Assembly: GCA_963756525.1 (NCBI GenBank)
Contig: CAVWNR010000006.1
Coordinates: 236,531-300,530, forward strand
Direction of reading: 5' to 3'
Source of the DNA: CAVWNR01 sp963756525
GTDB lineage: Bacteria; Actinomycetota; Actinomycetes; Mycobacteriales; Jatrophihabitantaceae
DNA: 64,000 nucleotides
Under the pieces are notes generated by a model. The model did no database searches. It had not been told where the DNA came from and worked only from the letters and a program-made list of their open reading frames with translations. A program made the translations under genes and the position numbers. This document shows positions 52,272 to 60,852 of this stretch, in pieces; the stretch's first letter is position 1; each line of letters opens with the position of its first letter.

Positions 52272-52993
52272 TCGTGCGGCAGTTCGCCGGTGTCGATGAC
52301 GTCCTCGGCGATGTCGCGCAGTTTGCGGTGCAGGTGCTGGCTGGCGGTGCGCAGCTGGTCGAAGGCCTGTTCGCGGGTGATCAGGCCGCGGGTCATGAGG
52401 ATGCCTATCGCGACGCCGATCTGGCGGTTGCTGTCCAGTGCGGTCTGCAGGTTGCTGGCGCGGGCCTGCTCGGTGAGCGCGGTGAGGCTGACCGAGGTGA
52501 AGGAGCCGAGGATGACGGCCAGGGAGCTGTCGAGGTCGGTGAACGCGTTGGGTCGGGTGGCGTAGAAGGTCAATGCGGCCCGGACGCGATCATCGGGTGC
52601 GAGCCGCACGGCGAGGATGCTGCGCAGGTTGGTGTGCTCACTGAGCAGTGTGCCGAACTGGGGCCAGCGTCGGTCGGCGGCCAGGTCCTCGATCAGCACC
52701 AGATCGTTGCCGCGGGGCGCCTGCAGGATCGGCCCTTCGCCGAGCTGGGACTGCAGCTGGATCGCCGCCCGGGCGACATCGCTGGTGGCGGCGAGGATCT
52801 GCGGCGGCCTGCCGCTGGCCAGCAGGGTCAGGCTGACCGCGTCGGCGGCGGGCACCGTCGCGGCGGCTAGGCGGACCAATCGGGCGGTGGGCGGCTGGTC
52901 CGGGGCGAGACAGCTAGCGGCCAGGGTCTGCGCGATCTCGGCGAAGTGCACCGCGAGTTGCCGCAGCGGCTGCGGGGGCGGTTGGGAGGTCAC
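52268..52993 (-). CDS. GAF-ANTAR domain RNA-binding regulator
   Basis: A 241-residue protein. Residues about 30-170 form a GAF-like sensor domain (AVSLTLLASGRPPQ, SILAVRLAPDDRVRAALTFYATRPNAF), and residues 180-238 an ANTAR domain (ALDSNRQIGVAIGILM...REQAFDQLRTASQHLHRKLRDIAEDVIDTGELP). ANTAR domains bind paired RNA hairpins to prevent termination. The stop codon TAG is completed by the end of the adjacent IS5 element, so the last residues may have been altered. It lies upstream of the SpoIIE gene in the same direction after 270 gene-free bases. Confidence 0.9.
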   Translation of the reverse strand: MTSQPPPQPLRQLAVHFAEIAQTLAASCLAPDQPPTARLVRLAAATVPAADAVSLTLLASGRPPQILAATSDVARAAIQLQSQLGEGPILQAPRGNDLVLIEDLAADRRWPQFGTLLSEHTNLRSILAVRLAPDDRVRAALTFYATRPNAFTDLDSSLAVILGSFTSVSLTALTEQARASNLQTALDSNRQIGVAIGILMTRGLITREQAFDQLRTASQHLHRKLRDIAEDVIDTGELPHD

Positions 52994-53262
52994 TGGGGAT
53001 CATTCCGGCCGGTTAGGTTGCCGGTCGGGTACCCGCGGTGGCGCCCGGTGCGCTGAGGACGTGCCGTTCCTGCGGCGCATCGGCTCCGCGAGCTGCCGGG
53101 CCGGGTCAATCGCGGCCCGGGTCAGCGGTCCCGGCTTGTGCCGTGCCAGGCATTTGGGTACGCACCGGGGCGGCCCGGTCGGCTCATGCTCGACCCGCGC
53201 GCCAAGCCGCGCCCGGGTGGGCTGCTCGGCTGGACGGTTGGCTGGCAGGTGGCTGTCGTCGA

Positions 53263-54417
53263 TCACGGGAGCCAGTCCAGGCAGACGATGGTGATGTCGT
53301 CGTCGGGTTCCTCGCCGTCCGCAGTGAGGGTGGCAACCAGGCGGCGCACCGATTCCGGTGGCAGCTGGTGGGGGCCGTGGTTGTCGGCGCCGAGCAGCTC
53401 GAGCAGGTCGGTGAGGGTGCGTCCGCGGGTGCGTGCTCCGTCGGTAAGCAGGTAGATACGGTCGCCGGGTTGCAGGTCGATGGGCTGTTCGGCGTATTCG
53501 GTGTCCTCGAACATGCCCAGCGGGGTCTGGGCGTCGAAGGTCTGCGGCTCTAACTGACCGTCTCGGATGCGGATGAAGTCCGGGGAGCCGGCGTGCACGA
53601 CGGTTGCCTGGCGGGTCAGCGCGTCGAGTTGGAGCAGGATGGCGTTGACCTGGCCGCGGCCGGCGGTGTGCTGCCAGAGGATGTCGCTGGCCAGCGCGGC
53701 CTGCTCGTGCAGGGGCAGCCCGGCTCGGCGGGCGTTGCGGAGCGCGGTGACCGCGAGGGTGGTCGGCCAGGAGGGCGCTCCGTCGGCGCCGGCGGCGTCG
53801 ATGACCGCGCTGGTCAGCGAGTCGTCGTCGACGACGAAGTCGAAGGCGTCGCCGGCGACTCGCAGGGCAGGCTCGAGGTGTCCGGCGATGTAGAAGTGGC
53901 GGGTCTGCAACGCTCGTGCCGGCAGCAGTTGCCACTGCAGTTCCGCGGCCAGTGACAGGTTGCCGTGCCGCCGGCTGGTCTCATACAGGTCGGTGCCGGC
54001 GCTGACCACCAGCAGCGAGTGCGCCGCGGCGAGCGCCAAGGAGGCCAACAGCTGCTGCCCGGGTGGGGACGGCGGTTCGGTGAAGGTGCCGGTGAGCACG
54101 CCCAGCCGCTGCCCGCGCACGCTGATCGGCACGTGCCACAGGTGCCCGGCCGGGGCTGGCTGGGAGGTCGGCTGCTGGGTGCGAAACGCCGCGCCGAGCG
54201 GGGAACCCTCGACCGGTTCGGCGTGTTGCAACCGGGGCCGGCGGTGCAGCTCGATGGGCCGCAGCGAGGCCAGCCGGTAGTCGATCAGGTGCATGGTCAG
54301 GTCCACCGCGGTGGGCAGCTGGCGCAGCTGGGCGCGCAGCTGGTCGAGCAGCTCGCCGGGGTCGGCTGCGCTGGCGGCGAGCAGCGCCCCGCCGAAGGTC
54401 TCGGCATCCACGTCCAT
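53263..54417 (-). CDS. SpoIIE/RsbU-type PP2C phosphatase with GAF-like N-terminus
   Basis: A 384-residue protein. The N-terminal 160 residues resemble a GAF fold; the C-terminal half is a SpoIIE phosphatase domain: ELQWQLLPARAL start helix, RVAGDAFDFVVDDD metal acids, SDILWQHTAGRGQVNAILLQLD, ERADGxR-like LTDGARTRG, and PDDDITIVCLDWLP. It would dephosphorylate a STAS anti-sigma antagonist. ATG 54417 (MDVDAET) is chosen; ATG 54489 is an alternative. It is divergent from MarR and near the STAS and sigma genes, suggesting one pathway. Confidence 0.88.
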   Translation of the reverse strand: MDVDAETFGGALLAASAADPGELLDQLRAQLRQLPTAVDLTMHLIDYRLASLRPIELHRRPRLQHAEPVEGSPLGAAFRTQQPTSQPAPAGHLWHVPISVRGQRLGVLTGTFTEPPSPPGQQLLASLALAAAHSLLVVSAGTDLYETSRRHGNLSLAAELQWQLLPARALQTRHFYIAGHLEPALRVAGDAFDFVVDDDSLTSAVIDAAGADGAPSWPTTLAVTALRNARRAGLPLHEQAALASDILWQHTAGRGQVNAILLQLDALTRQATVVHAGSPDFIRIRDGQLEPQTFDAQTPLGMFEDTEYAEQPIDLQPGDRIYLLTDGARTRGRTLTDLLELLGADNHGPHQLPPESVRRLVATLTADGEEPDDDITIVCLDWLP

Positions 54418-54498
54418 CGCGTGACATCCCGTCTGATGTCGGCGGGCGCGTGCTGCCGCGCCCTGGATTAACGGTCGATCCTGGTCCATACTGTTGGC

Positions 54499-54978
54499 AT
54501 GGCGCAACTGTCTCACCTGCCAAGTCCAGGCGGTGACCCGGACGCGGACGACGCGGCGGCCGCGCTGGCGGCGCGGGTGGAGCGGGCCGCGCGCGCCCTG
54601 CTGGCGCTGTCCGCCCGGGCCGGCGCCGATCTGCCGGGCGGGCTGAGCCTGACCCAGTTGCGCGCGCTGACCGTCGCCGAGCGGCTGGGACCGTGCAGCC
54701 TGGCCGCGCTCGCCGAGCCGCTGCTGATCTCCACCTCCTCGGCGAGCCGCCTGGTGGACCGGCTAGTCGCTGCCGGTGTGCTGGACCGCCGCCTGTCGCA
54801 GCTGAACCGTCGCGAGGTCACGTTGCGGATCACACCGGCCGGCACCCGGCTGCTGCGCAGGCACGAGAACGCCCGGCGGGCGGCCTTCGCCGAGGTCCTG
54901 CAGCGCATGACACCCGCCGAGGTGCGCGCACTGGTCCGCGGCCTGGAAGCGGTGCAGCGCCAGCTTGGCCCCAGCTGA
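54499..54978 (+). CDS. MarR family transcriptional regulator
   Basis: A 159-residue winged-helix protein. SLTQLRALTVAERLGPCSLAALAEPLLISTSSASRLVDRLVAAGVLDRR is the helix-turn-helix and wing of the MarR family, followed by LNRREVTLRITPAGTRLL. The final helices (RALVRGLEAVQRQLG) give the dimer interface. ATG 54499. It is divergent from the SpoIIE gene and upstream of STAS, so it may control both. Confidence 0.88.
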   Translation: MAQLSHLPSPGGDPDADDAAAALAARVERAARALLALSARAGADLPGGLSLTQLRALTVAERLGPCSLAALAEPLLISTSSASRLVDRLVAAGVLDRRLSQLNRREVTLRITPAGTRLLRRHENARRAAFAEVLQRMTPAEVRALVRGLEAVQRQLGPS

Positions 54979-55134
54979 CTGATCCGCGGCCGGCGCCGGT
55001 TCGGCTGCATGGCAACTGTTGACCTTTACAGCGATCTGTGGCGTAGCGATTTAGGTTTGCGGGTAGGACCTCGGCGTAGCGCGAGCGACCCGCGAAACCT
55101 GCGGGCCAACGCCGGGCTCAGGTCGGGAGGTCGA

Positions 55135-55539
55135 GTGTCACGGCGACCAGCCGCCGATGCCGCCGCAGCGTGTGCCGAGGCCGCGTCGGGCGCAAGCTTG
55201 CAGGTCCGGGTCCGCTGGCGCGGGCCCGACGCGATCGCCGTGCAGCTGCTCGGTGAGCTCGAGGCGGGCACCGCCGAGCTGCTCGCTGCCGTGCTGGCTA
55301 ACCACGGCCCAGCGCGGTCGGTGTATCTCGATCTGGCCGGATTGACCTTCCTCGACCGCACCGGAGTGCAAATGATCCTGGCCGAGCATCAGCGACTGCG
55401 CGCCTGCCGCACACGGCTGATCCTCACCCGGGTCGGTGCCCGCAACCGCCGGCAGCTGCACGCCGCCGGTCTTGACCAGGCGATCGCCGCGGCGCCGAGT
55501 CACGCAGCCGGGAGGATGGCATGCCCAGACGGACCCTAG
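55135..55539 (+). CDS. STAS-domain anti-sigma factor antagonist
   Basis: A 134-residue protein with the STAS fold of SpoIIAA/RsbV: VQLLGELEAGTAELLAAVLAN, VYLDLAGLTFLDRTGVQMILAEHQRLRA and LILTRVGARNRRQL. The residue at the phospho-acceptor position, before Gly in FLDRTGV, is Thr instead of Ser. GTG 55135 has GGGAGG upstream; ATG 55009 is possible but lacks a site. It overlaps the following small gene by 19 bases. It is probably the antagonist that the nearby SpoIIE phosphatase acts on. No RsbW-type kinase lies beside it. Confidence 0.85.
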   Translation: MSRRPAADAAAACAEAASGASLQVRVRWRGPDAIAVQLLGELEAGTAELLAAVLANHGPARSVYLDLAGLTFLDRTGVQMILAEHQRLRACRTRLILTRVGARNRRQLHAAGLDQAIAAAPSHAAGRMACPDGP

Positions 55540-55685
55540 CGGTCGGCTCGCTGCTCGCAGCCGGCGCGTTCGCCGCATGCGCTCCCGAGCTGCGGGCCTA
55601 TCGGCGGCTGGCCGCGATCACCCGCAGCATGCGGGGCGGTCCCGCGTCCGGTCCGCCACGAACGACGGACGCCGAGCTGAGATGA
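55521..55685 (+). CDS. Small protein with signal/lipobox-like N-terminus
   Basis: A 54-residue frame with GGAGG at 55511-55515. It starts MPRRTLAVGSLLAAGAFAAC, a positively charged start plus hydrophobic core ending in AC, which resembles a lipoprotein signal although the usual Leu is missing. The mature part is Arg/Thr-rich, ending DAELR. It overlaps the STAS gene by 19 bases and its TGA overlaps the next ATG (ATGA). Function unknown; it could tie the sigma pathway to the envelope. Confidence 0.55.
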   Translation: MPRRTLAVGSLLAAGAFAACAPELRAYRRLAAITRSMRGGPASGPPRTTDAELR

Positions 55686-56032
55686 CGATGACCGGCCCCG
55701 GCGGCCAGCCCACCACAGGCAGCATCGATCCACGGTCTGCGCACCGCAGAGTCGGCGTGCCCGCGCGCCGCTGTCAGCTGTGGGTCGGACATCACGGCCC
55801 GCGCGCGGTGATGCTCGTGCGCGACGCGGCACGCGTCCTACGGGTCTGGGCCGGCGGACGGTCCAGCCACGCGCATGACCTCGACCGGGACTACCAGGCG
55901 CTGCCCTGGATGCTCGGCTACCCGCTACCGGTAAGGCCAGGGCACGCCGCGCCCGGCCGCGACCCGGCCGAACCCACCGACACCGCTCCACCCGCTCCGG
56001 GCGGGGTCGATCACCGGCTGGGCGGGTGGTGA
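55682..56032 (+). CDS. Hypothetical protein coupled to the sigma factor gene
   Basis: A 116-residue protein starting MTMTGPGGQ; the middle segment VGVPARRCQLWVGHHGPRAVMLVRDAARVLRVWAGGRSSHAHDLDRDYQALPW is compact, the C-terminus is Pro/Ala-rich. I recognise no domain. ATGA overlap with the small gene upstream and one base before the sigma ATG indicate tight translational coupling. Its position in place of an anti-sigma kinase makes it a candidate regulator, but it has no histidine-kinase-like motifs. Confidence 0.5.
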   Translation: MTMTGPGGQPTTGSIDPRSAHRRVGVPARRCQLWVGHHGPRAVMLVRDAARVLRVWAGGRSSHAHDLDRDYQALPWMLGYPLPVRPGHAAPGRDPAEPTDTAPPAPGGVDHRLGGW

Positions 56033-56033
56033 C

Positions 56034-57053
56034 ATGGCGGCCGCGGCGACATCACCGCCAGCCACGGGCCTGATCGTCGCCGTCGCCGGTGAGCCGGCCG
56101 ACAGCGGCGGACGAAGCCCACACCCGGCACCGGCAAGCGATCCCCATCCCGCCTGCGGCGCCGGCGGGCACCGGTCACGGTGGGAAAAACACGCCGCCAC
56201 CCCAGCCCCACCGCGCACACCCACCCACCGCGGCTACGCCCGCGCCGCCGCTAGACGGGAGGAGGCCGAGTTGTTCGCCGAGCTGCGGGCGGTACCCGTC
56301 GGCGGCCCGCGGTGGCTGACGCTGCGCGAGCGGCTCACCGAGCGGCACCTACCACTGGTGCGATACCTGACCCGGCGTGTCGCCAGCGGGCAGGAGCCGT
56401 TGGCCGATCTGCTGCAAGTGGGTGCGCTGGGGCTGGTGAAGGCGATCGAGCGTTTCGATCCCGACCGCGGGGTAGACTTCGCCGGCTACGCCGCCCCGGT
56501 CATCATCGGCGAGATCAAGCGGCACCTGCGCGACTGCTGCTGGCTGATTCACGTCCCGCGCCGGGCCCGGGACCTGCAAAGCAGCCTGTCCGCGGCCGTC
56601 GAGCGGCTCAGCCAGCAGCTCCACCGCGCGCCCACCATCGCCGAGCTCGCCGCCCACACCGGGCTCGCCGAGGATGTGGTGATCGAGGCCCTCGACGCCG
56701 GACGCGGCTACGCCGGGGTGCCGCTCGACGCGCTCACCGCCGACGACCCCGCCACCGCCAGCGCCAGGTTCGAGTCACGGCTGGCCCAGCCGGAGTATGG
56801 GCTCGACCGGGTCGAGCAGCGTGCGCTGCTCAGCCCGGCGCTGCGAAGCCTGCCCCAGCGGGAGCGGGAAATCCTGGCGCTGCGCTTCTTCGCCGACCAC
56901 ACCCAGACCGAGATTGCCGCCCTGATCGGAGTGTCCCAGATGCAGGTCTCCCGGCTGATCGCCCACGCGTTGACCAGCCTGCGGGAATGGTTCACCGCAC
57001 ACCCGCCCGCGACAGCCCCACCAACGCACCGGCATCCGCCGCCCTGCCCATAA
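56034..57053 (+). CDS. SigB/SigF-type sigma factor
   Basis: A 339-residue RNA polymerase sigma factor of the SigB/F/G type. A Pro/His/Ala-rich N-terminal tail of about 70 residues is unusual; then region 2 (LPLVRYLTRRVASGQEPLADLLQVGALGLVKAIERFDPDRGVDFAGYAAPVIIGEIKRHLRD), region 3 (IHVPRRARDLQSSLSAAVERLSQQLHRAPTIAELAAHTGL) and region 4 (LPQREREILALRFFADHTQTEIAALIGVSQMQVSRLIAHAL). ATG 56034. The upstream STAS and downstream DUF998 suggest a stress regulon with partner switching. Confidence 0.92.
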   Translation: MAAAATSPPATGLIVAVAGEPADSGGRSPHPAPASDPHPACGAGGHRSRWEKHAATPAPPRTPTHRGYARAAARREEAELFAELRAVPVGGPRWLTLRERLTERHLPLVRYLTRRVASGQEPLADLLQVGALGLVKAIERFDPDRGVDFAGYAAPVIIGEIKRHLRDCCWLIHVPRRARDLQSSLSAAVERLSQQLHRAPTIAELAAHTGLAEDVVIEALDAGRGYAGVPLDALTADDPATASARFESRLAQPEYGLDRVEQRALLSPALRSLPQREREILALRFFADHTQTEIAALIGVSQMQVSRLIAHALTSLREWFTAHPPATAPPTHRHPPPCP

Positions 57054-57177
57054 ACAGCGCCGGCCTCGAACATCGGTGCGGTCGCCGACCGGGCAACCCC
57101 TACCCACCGTGAGCGGGATCGTGCAGCTCACCCGCTCACCCGCTCACCCACCACGCCAGGCAGAAAGCGAGCCGATC

Positions 57178-58119
57178 ATGGCACTGACCGATCGACGCTC
57201 GGTAGGGCGTGGGCTGCTCGTTCGGCACCGCCGCAGCCGCCATCCCGATGCGGGCTGCGCGACGCGTGCGGCAACGCGGCCCGCGGCGGGATCCGTCGCG
57301 ATCCGGCCTGCGGTGCCGACGTTCGCGCTGATCAGTTCGGCGTTGTCGCCGCTATTGCTCGTCGGCGGGTGGAGCATCGCCAATGTCTTGCAGCCACCCG
57401 GATACAACCCGATGCGGCAGACGGTGAGCGTGCTGGCCGGGCAGACCGCCCACTACCGGTGGGTGATGACCGGTGCGCTGCTGGGCATCGGCGTCTGCCA
57501 CTTCGTCACGACCGCCGGTCTGCGGATTCTGCGCGGCGCCGCTCGCGCCTGCCTGATGATCGCCGGCCTGGTCAGCATCGGGATCGCCCTGAGCCCGGCG
57601 ACCGCGGACGGGACGGGCACCCGCCACCTGGCATTCACCGCGCTCGGCGCGGTCGCCATCGCGATATGGCCCGCGCTGGTAGGCCGCCGAGCCTGGAGAC
57701 ACAGCGCGGTGCTCGGCATCCGCGGGTCTGCAATCGTGGCGGCGGTGTTCATCGGGCTGTTCGGATGGTTCGTCGCCGAAGCTGCCTTCGGCGGCCCGCA
57801 CCTCGGGCTCGCCGAGCGCGTGGCGTCAGGGCTGCAGATCTGCTGGCCGTGCGTTGTCGCGGTGGCCGGGCGGAAGATTCGGACTAGCAGCCCAGCTGGC
57901 CATGACCGGCCGCCCAGTTCCCTCGACGAGCTCGAGGGACCCCGGCCTCCCTGCGCTGCGCGCGCGAACCAATCCACCGGCCAGCACATGACGTTCCGCA
58001 GCTCGCCCGCAGTCGACCATGCCAACAGGTTGCACGACACGGGACCTGTGGGCGTCCCCGCGCAGTCCCCAACGACGAGCGTGGAGGACGCCGCTGCACA
58101 AGGTGGTTGGGATGGGTGA
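57178..58119 (+). CDS. DUF998-like integral membrane protein
   Basis: A 313-residue protein. After a basic 45-residue N-terminus there are about six hydrophobic helices: FALISSALSPLLLVGGWSIA, then YRWVMTGALLGIGVCHFVTTAGL, ACLMIAGLVSIGIALS, LAFTALGAVAIAIWPAL, SAIVAAVFIGLFGWFVAEAAFGG and a final one near ICWPCVVAVAG. The pattern PPGYNPMRQTVSVLAG fits the DUF998 family. Function unknown. It follows the sigma factor by 124 bases and could be a target or an envelope sensor. Residues 230 to the end are hydrophilic. Confidence 0.75.
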   Translation: MALTDRRSVGRGLLVRHRRSRHPDAGCATRAATRPAAGSVAIRPAVPTFALISSALSPLLLVGGWSIANVLQPPGYNPMRQTVSVLAGQTAHYRWVMTGALLGIGVCHFVTTAGLRILRGAARACLMIAGLVSIGIALSPATADGTGTRHLAFTALGAVAIAIWPALVGRRAWRHSAVLGIRGSAIVAAVFIGLFGWFVAEAAFGGPHLGLAERVASGLQICWPCVVAVAGRKIRTSSPAGHDRPPSSLDELEGPRPPCAARANQSTGQHMTFRSSPAVDHANRLHDTGPVGVPAQSPTTSVEDAAAQGGWDG

Positions 58120-58278
58120 TGACACTCGACCGCGTCGTACAGGCAGCTACGCCGACGAGGACGTAACAGGCGGGCGTCGGCCGTGTCGACGTCCGCGGCA
58201 TCCGGTCGCAGGGTCGGACGTAGGCGCGGAGCAACGCGGCGCGGCGGTGCGGTCGCCGCGTGCGTTTCATCGGACGTG

Positions 58279-60204
58279 CTATGTGACCAGGTTCCAGCCG
58301 GGTTTCCATCCCGTCGATGCGTCCCACCAGGTGTTCCAGACGCTGTCGTCCACGCCGATGCCGAGTACGTCGATGTGGTCGGCGGTGGGCGCTATTGCGG
58401 TGACGTGGGCGGCCGGTGCGGAGGTGCCGCCGGCGACATGGAACCAGTTCGCCCATCCGTCGACGGCGTTCCACCAGGTGGACATCATCCGGCCGTCCGG
58501 GGCGACGGTGAACAGGTCCAGGTCACCGATCCCGGGTCGGGTGATCGCCGTCACCAGGGTGCCCGGTCTGGCGATGCCGTCGCTGATGTGGAACCAGTCC
58601 AACGCCCAGCCGGTCGACTCGTCCTTGTGGGTGCTCATCACCCGGCCGTCGCCGGCCACCGTGAACAGGTCGGTGTGCCCGGGGGACTTGGTGGTCTCGC
58701 TGCTGACCACGGTCGCGCCGGCGACCCCGGGCAGTGCGGACCACGGCCCCCAGCCGGCGTGGCGATCCCACCGGATGGTCCAGACCTGTCCGTCACCGCC
58801 GACGGTGAACACGTCCGAGACGTTCGAGTTGCGGGCGGCCGAGGTGACCTCTGCCCTCGGTCCGGCTGCACCGCCGTTGACCGGGGACCAGTCCGACCAG
58901 CCGTCGGTCGTGGTGAAGAAGGCGGAGATGATGGCATCGTTGTCGCGGACTCCGACCAGGTCGATGCTGTCCGGGGTGCGGGACACAGCGTTGATCACCG
59001 AGCCGGGTCGCATGGTCACCGATCCGATCTGCCGCCAGCTGGTCCATCCCGTGACGGGGTCCGACTCGATCGTCCACGCATGACCGTCGCTGCCGACCAC
59101 GAAGACGTGGGTCTGGTTGGCGACCCCGGCGACGGCGGTGACCGACGAGCCGTTGGAGACCGTCCCGTGGTTGATCTGGGACCACTCGCTCCAGCCGAGC
59201 GAGGGCGCCCCGTGGTTCCACATGACGCGCTGATCGTCGGACACGGTGAACAGGTCCAGGCCGCTCGGCCGGCCGGCGGTCACGGTCACCCGCGCGTTGG
59301 GCTGGGTGATCTGCTGCCGGTACGGCGCGAACTTGGTTTTGATCGTGTCTTGGCAGACCGCGCAGAACGGAACACCGAGGTCGAACATCCGGCAGGTCTG
59401 CTGCGGCCGGTAGATCCCGCAGTGGTAGTAGTGGGCGCCCTCGTACAACCCGACCGCGCCGGGCACCGGGTCGGCCGCCAGGTTCCGCTTGGCGCAGTCC
59501 GCGGTGGCCGAGGTCGGCAGCGGCGTGGCCGCCGCGACCAGTCCGCGCCATTTCAGCGTGGCCCGGTCGGTGTTGATGGTGACGTTCGGCTCGCCCGGTT
59601 CGACGGCCCCCCCGTAGTGCTCCTGCAGGGGTTCGGAATCGGTTCGAGAGTTGAGATAGTCGTACTCGTCGGCGAAACCGAATGCGCCGTGTCCCATCTC
59701 GTGCAGGCCGATCTCGTGGGCGCCGATGCCGTTGGCATCGACGCCGAGGGAGAACGTCGCCAGCGGGTTACCGCCGCCGCCGGAGCCGCCGTAGTCGGTG
59801 GAGTTCACGATCACCATGACGACCGTGTACAGCGGGACGTGCGCGAAGGCGGTCGCCAATGCCGTCGCGGCGACGCATTCCAGCACCCGATGATCGCGCT
59901 TGCCGTTCAGCCCATTGAATGAGGCGTCGAAGTAGGTACGGGCCGTCGTCTTCGCGGCGGGATCATCCGCGCCGGAGTCGGTCGAGCTGACATCGACCCG
60001 GTAGACATTGATATGGCTTCGCAGCTGCTTGTACGGCGCGGTGTCCAGCAAGAGGTCGGCGAAGGTCTGAGCGTCGGCGGCGAATTGGGCCAGTTCGCCA
60101 ACCTGATAGCCCTCAGACAGCACCACAACGTTGAACCCGTGGTACGGCGTGACGTTGTCGACGACCTTGCTGCTGCCGTGTACCGTGCCGTCGTTGGTGG
60201 TCAT
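58279..60204 (-). CDS. M64 (IgA peptidase) family metallopeptidase with C-terminal lectin-like propeller
   Basis: A 641-residue two-domain protein. The N-terminal domain (1-300) is M64-like with the zinc site HEMGH (H168, E169, H172) followed by GAFGFADEY, and several conserved Cys. Residues about 305-641 are six to seven repeats of about 50 residues, each with LFTV..D.RVM and a Trp-rich GW..W segment, as in PLL/fucose-type lectin propellers. No signal peptide is apparent, although the fold suggests an extracellular role. It overlaps the upstream partner gene (ATGA). Confidence 0.85.
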   Translation of the reverse strand: MTTNDGTVHGSSKVVDNVTPYHGFNVVVLSEGYQVGELAQFAADAQTFADLLLDTAPYKQLRSHINVYRVDVSSTDSGADDPAAKTTARTYFDASFNGLNGKRDHRVLECVAATALATAFAHVPLYTVVMVIVNSTDYGGSGGGGNPLATFSLGVDANGIGAHEIGLHEMGHGAFGFADEYDYLNSRTDSEPLQEHYGGAVEPGEPNVTINTDRATLKWRGLVAAATPLPTSATADCAKRNLAADPVPGAVGLYEGAHYYHCGIYRPQQTCRMFDLGVPFCAVCQDTIKTKFAPYRQQITQPNARVTVTAGRPSGLDLFTVSDDQRVMWNHGAPSLGWSEWSQINHGTVSNGSSVTAVAGVANQTHVFVVGSDGHAWTIESDPVTGWTSWRQIGSVTMRPGSVINAVSRTPDSIDLVGVRDNDAIISAFFTTTDGWSDWSPVNGGAAGPRAEVTSAARNSNVSDVFTVGGDGQVWTIRWDRHAGWGPWSALPGVAGATVVSSETTKSPGHTDLFTVAGDGRVMSTHKDESTGWALDWFHISDGIARPGTLVTAITRPGIGDLDLFTVAPDGRMMSTWWNAVDGWANWFHVAGGTSAPAAHVTAIAPTADHIDVLGIGVDDSVWNTWWDASTGWKPGWNLVT

Positions 60205-60635
60205 GTCGTCACCGTCAGCGGGAAGCGGTGCGTCTCGGTCGCAGCCGCCGCGCGCAGCCCGCCGCGGCCGCCGGCGGGTGGCGTGAGCAGGGCGACGTGA
60301 TCCGCGCCGGGCGGCGTGGGAACCAGGACGGTGAACGTTCCTCGCTCGTCGATCTCAGGGTCGCGGTGGATACCCACACCGGGATCCGGGTCGAACACCT
60401 CTAGCTGACGACGCATCGGCTGGTGGAGCACCCGCCGGTGCAGCACCACCCCGTCGGTCGACCGCACCTCCAACGCGGAACCCGATCGCGGGCCGTCCAC
60501 CGGCTCGTCACCGGCCAGCGGCACCTTGTCGAGCGGCTGCTGCTGCACCAGCCGGACGTCCGGTCCGTCGTATTCGAAGGTGAGCCGAACCGCGCGCGCA
60601 CGCGGCGCGGGACTGGTCGGCATCTGCTGTGTCAT
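60201..60635 (-). CDS. Small beta-rich protein coupled to the M64 peptidase
   Basis: A 144-residue protein starting MTQQMPTSPAPRARA and continuing with VRLTFEYDGPDVRLVQQQPLDK, LEVRSTDGVVLHRRVLHQP and ERGTFTVLVPTPPGADHVAL, which looks like one immunoglobulin-like beta-sandwich. In other M64 proteins a similar N-terminal domain is fused; here it is separate. AGGAAAGG precedes ATG 60635. The TGA overlaps the peptidase ATG, so the two are made together. Possible roles: inhibitor, chaperone or accessory subunit. Confidence 0.65.
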   Translation of the reverse strand: MTQQMPTSPAPRARAVRLTFEYDGPDVRLVQQQPLDKVPLAGDEPVDGPRSGSALEVRSTDGVVLHRRVLHQPMRRQLEVFDPDPGVGIHRDPEIDERGTFTVLVPTPPGADHVALLTPPAGGRGGLRAAAATETHRFPLTVTT

Positions 60636-60852
60636 GGCAAACCTTTCCTAGTGGCGTTCCGGTGAACGACTCGGCCTATCCAGGTCTAGGCGCAACACCT
60701 TTGCGCGCACTTACCGCCGTCTTAGCCGGGTCCGCCGCGGGTTTGGGCGGGGCCAGCCGCAACGCGCTGCAGCCGGCGCCGCAGCCCTTCCGGGTAGCGT
60801 CGGGCGGCGGAGGCTGCCGCGGCAGGCAGATCGAGCAGGCGGTATCGAGACG

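Noticed and set aside
58183..59922. A 579-codon plus-strand frame opposite the M64 peptidase
   Set aside because: Antisense to clear M64 and propeller motifs, Gly/Asp/Arg-biased and without any family signature.
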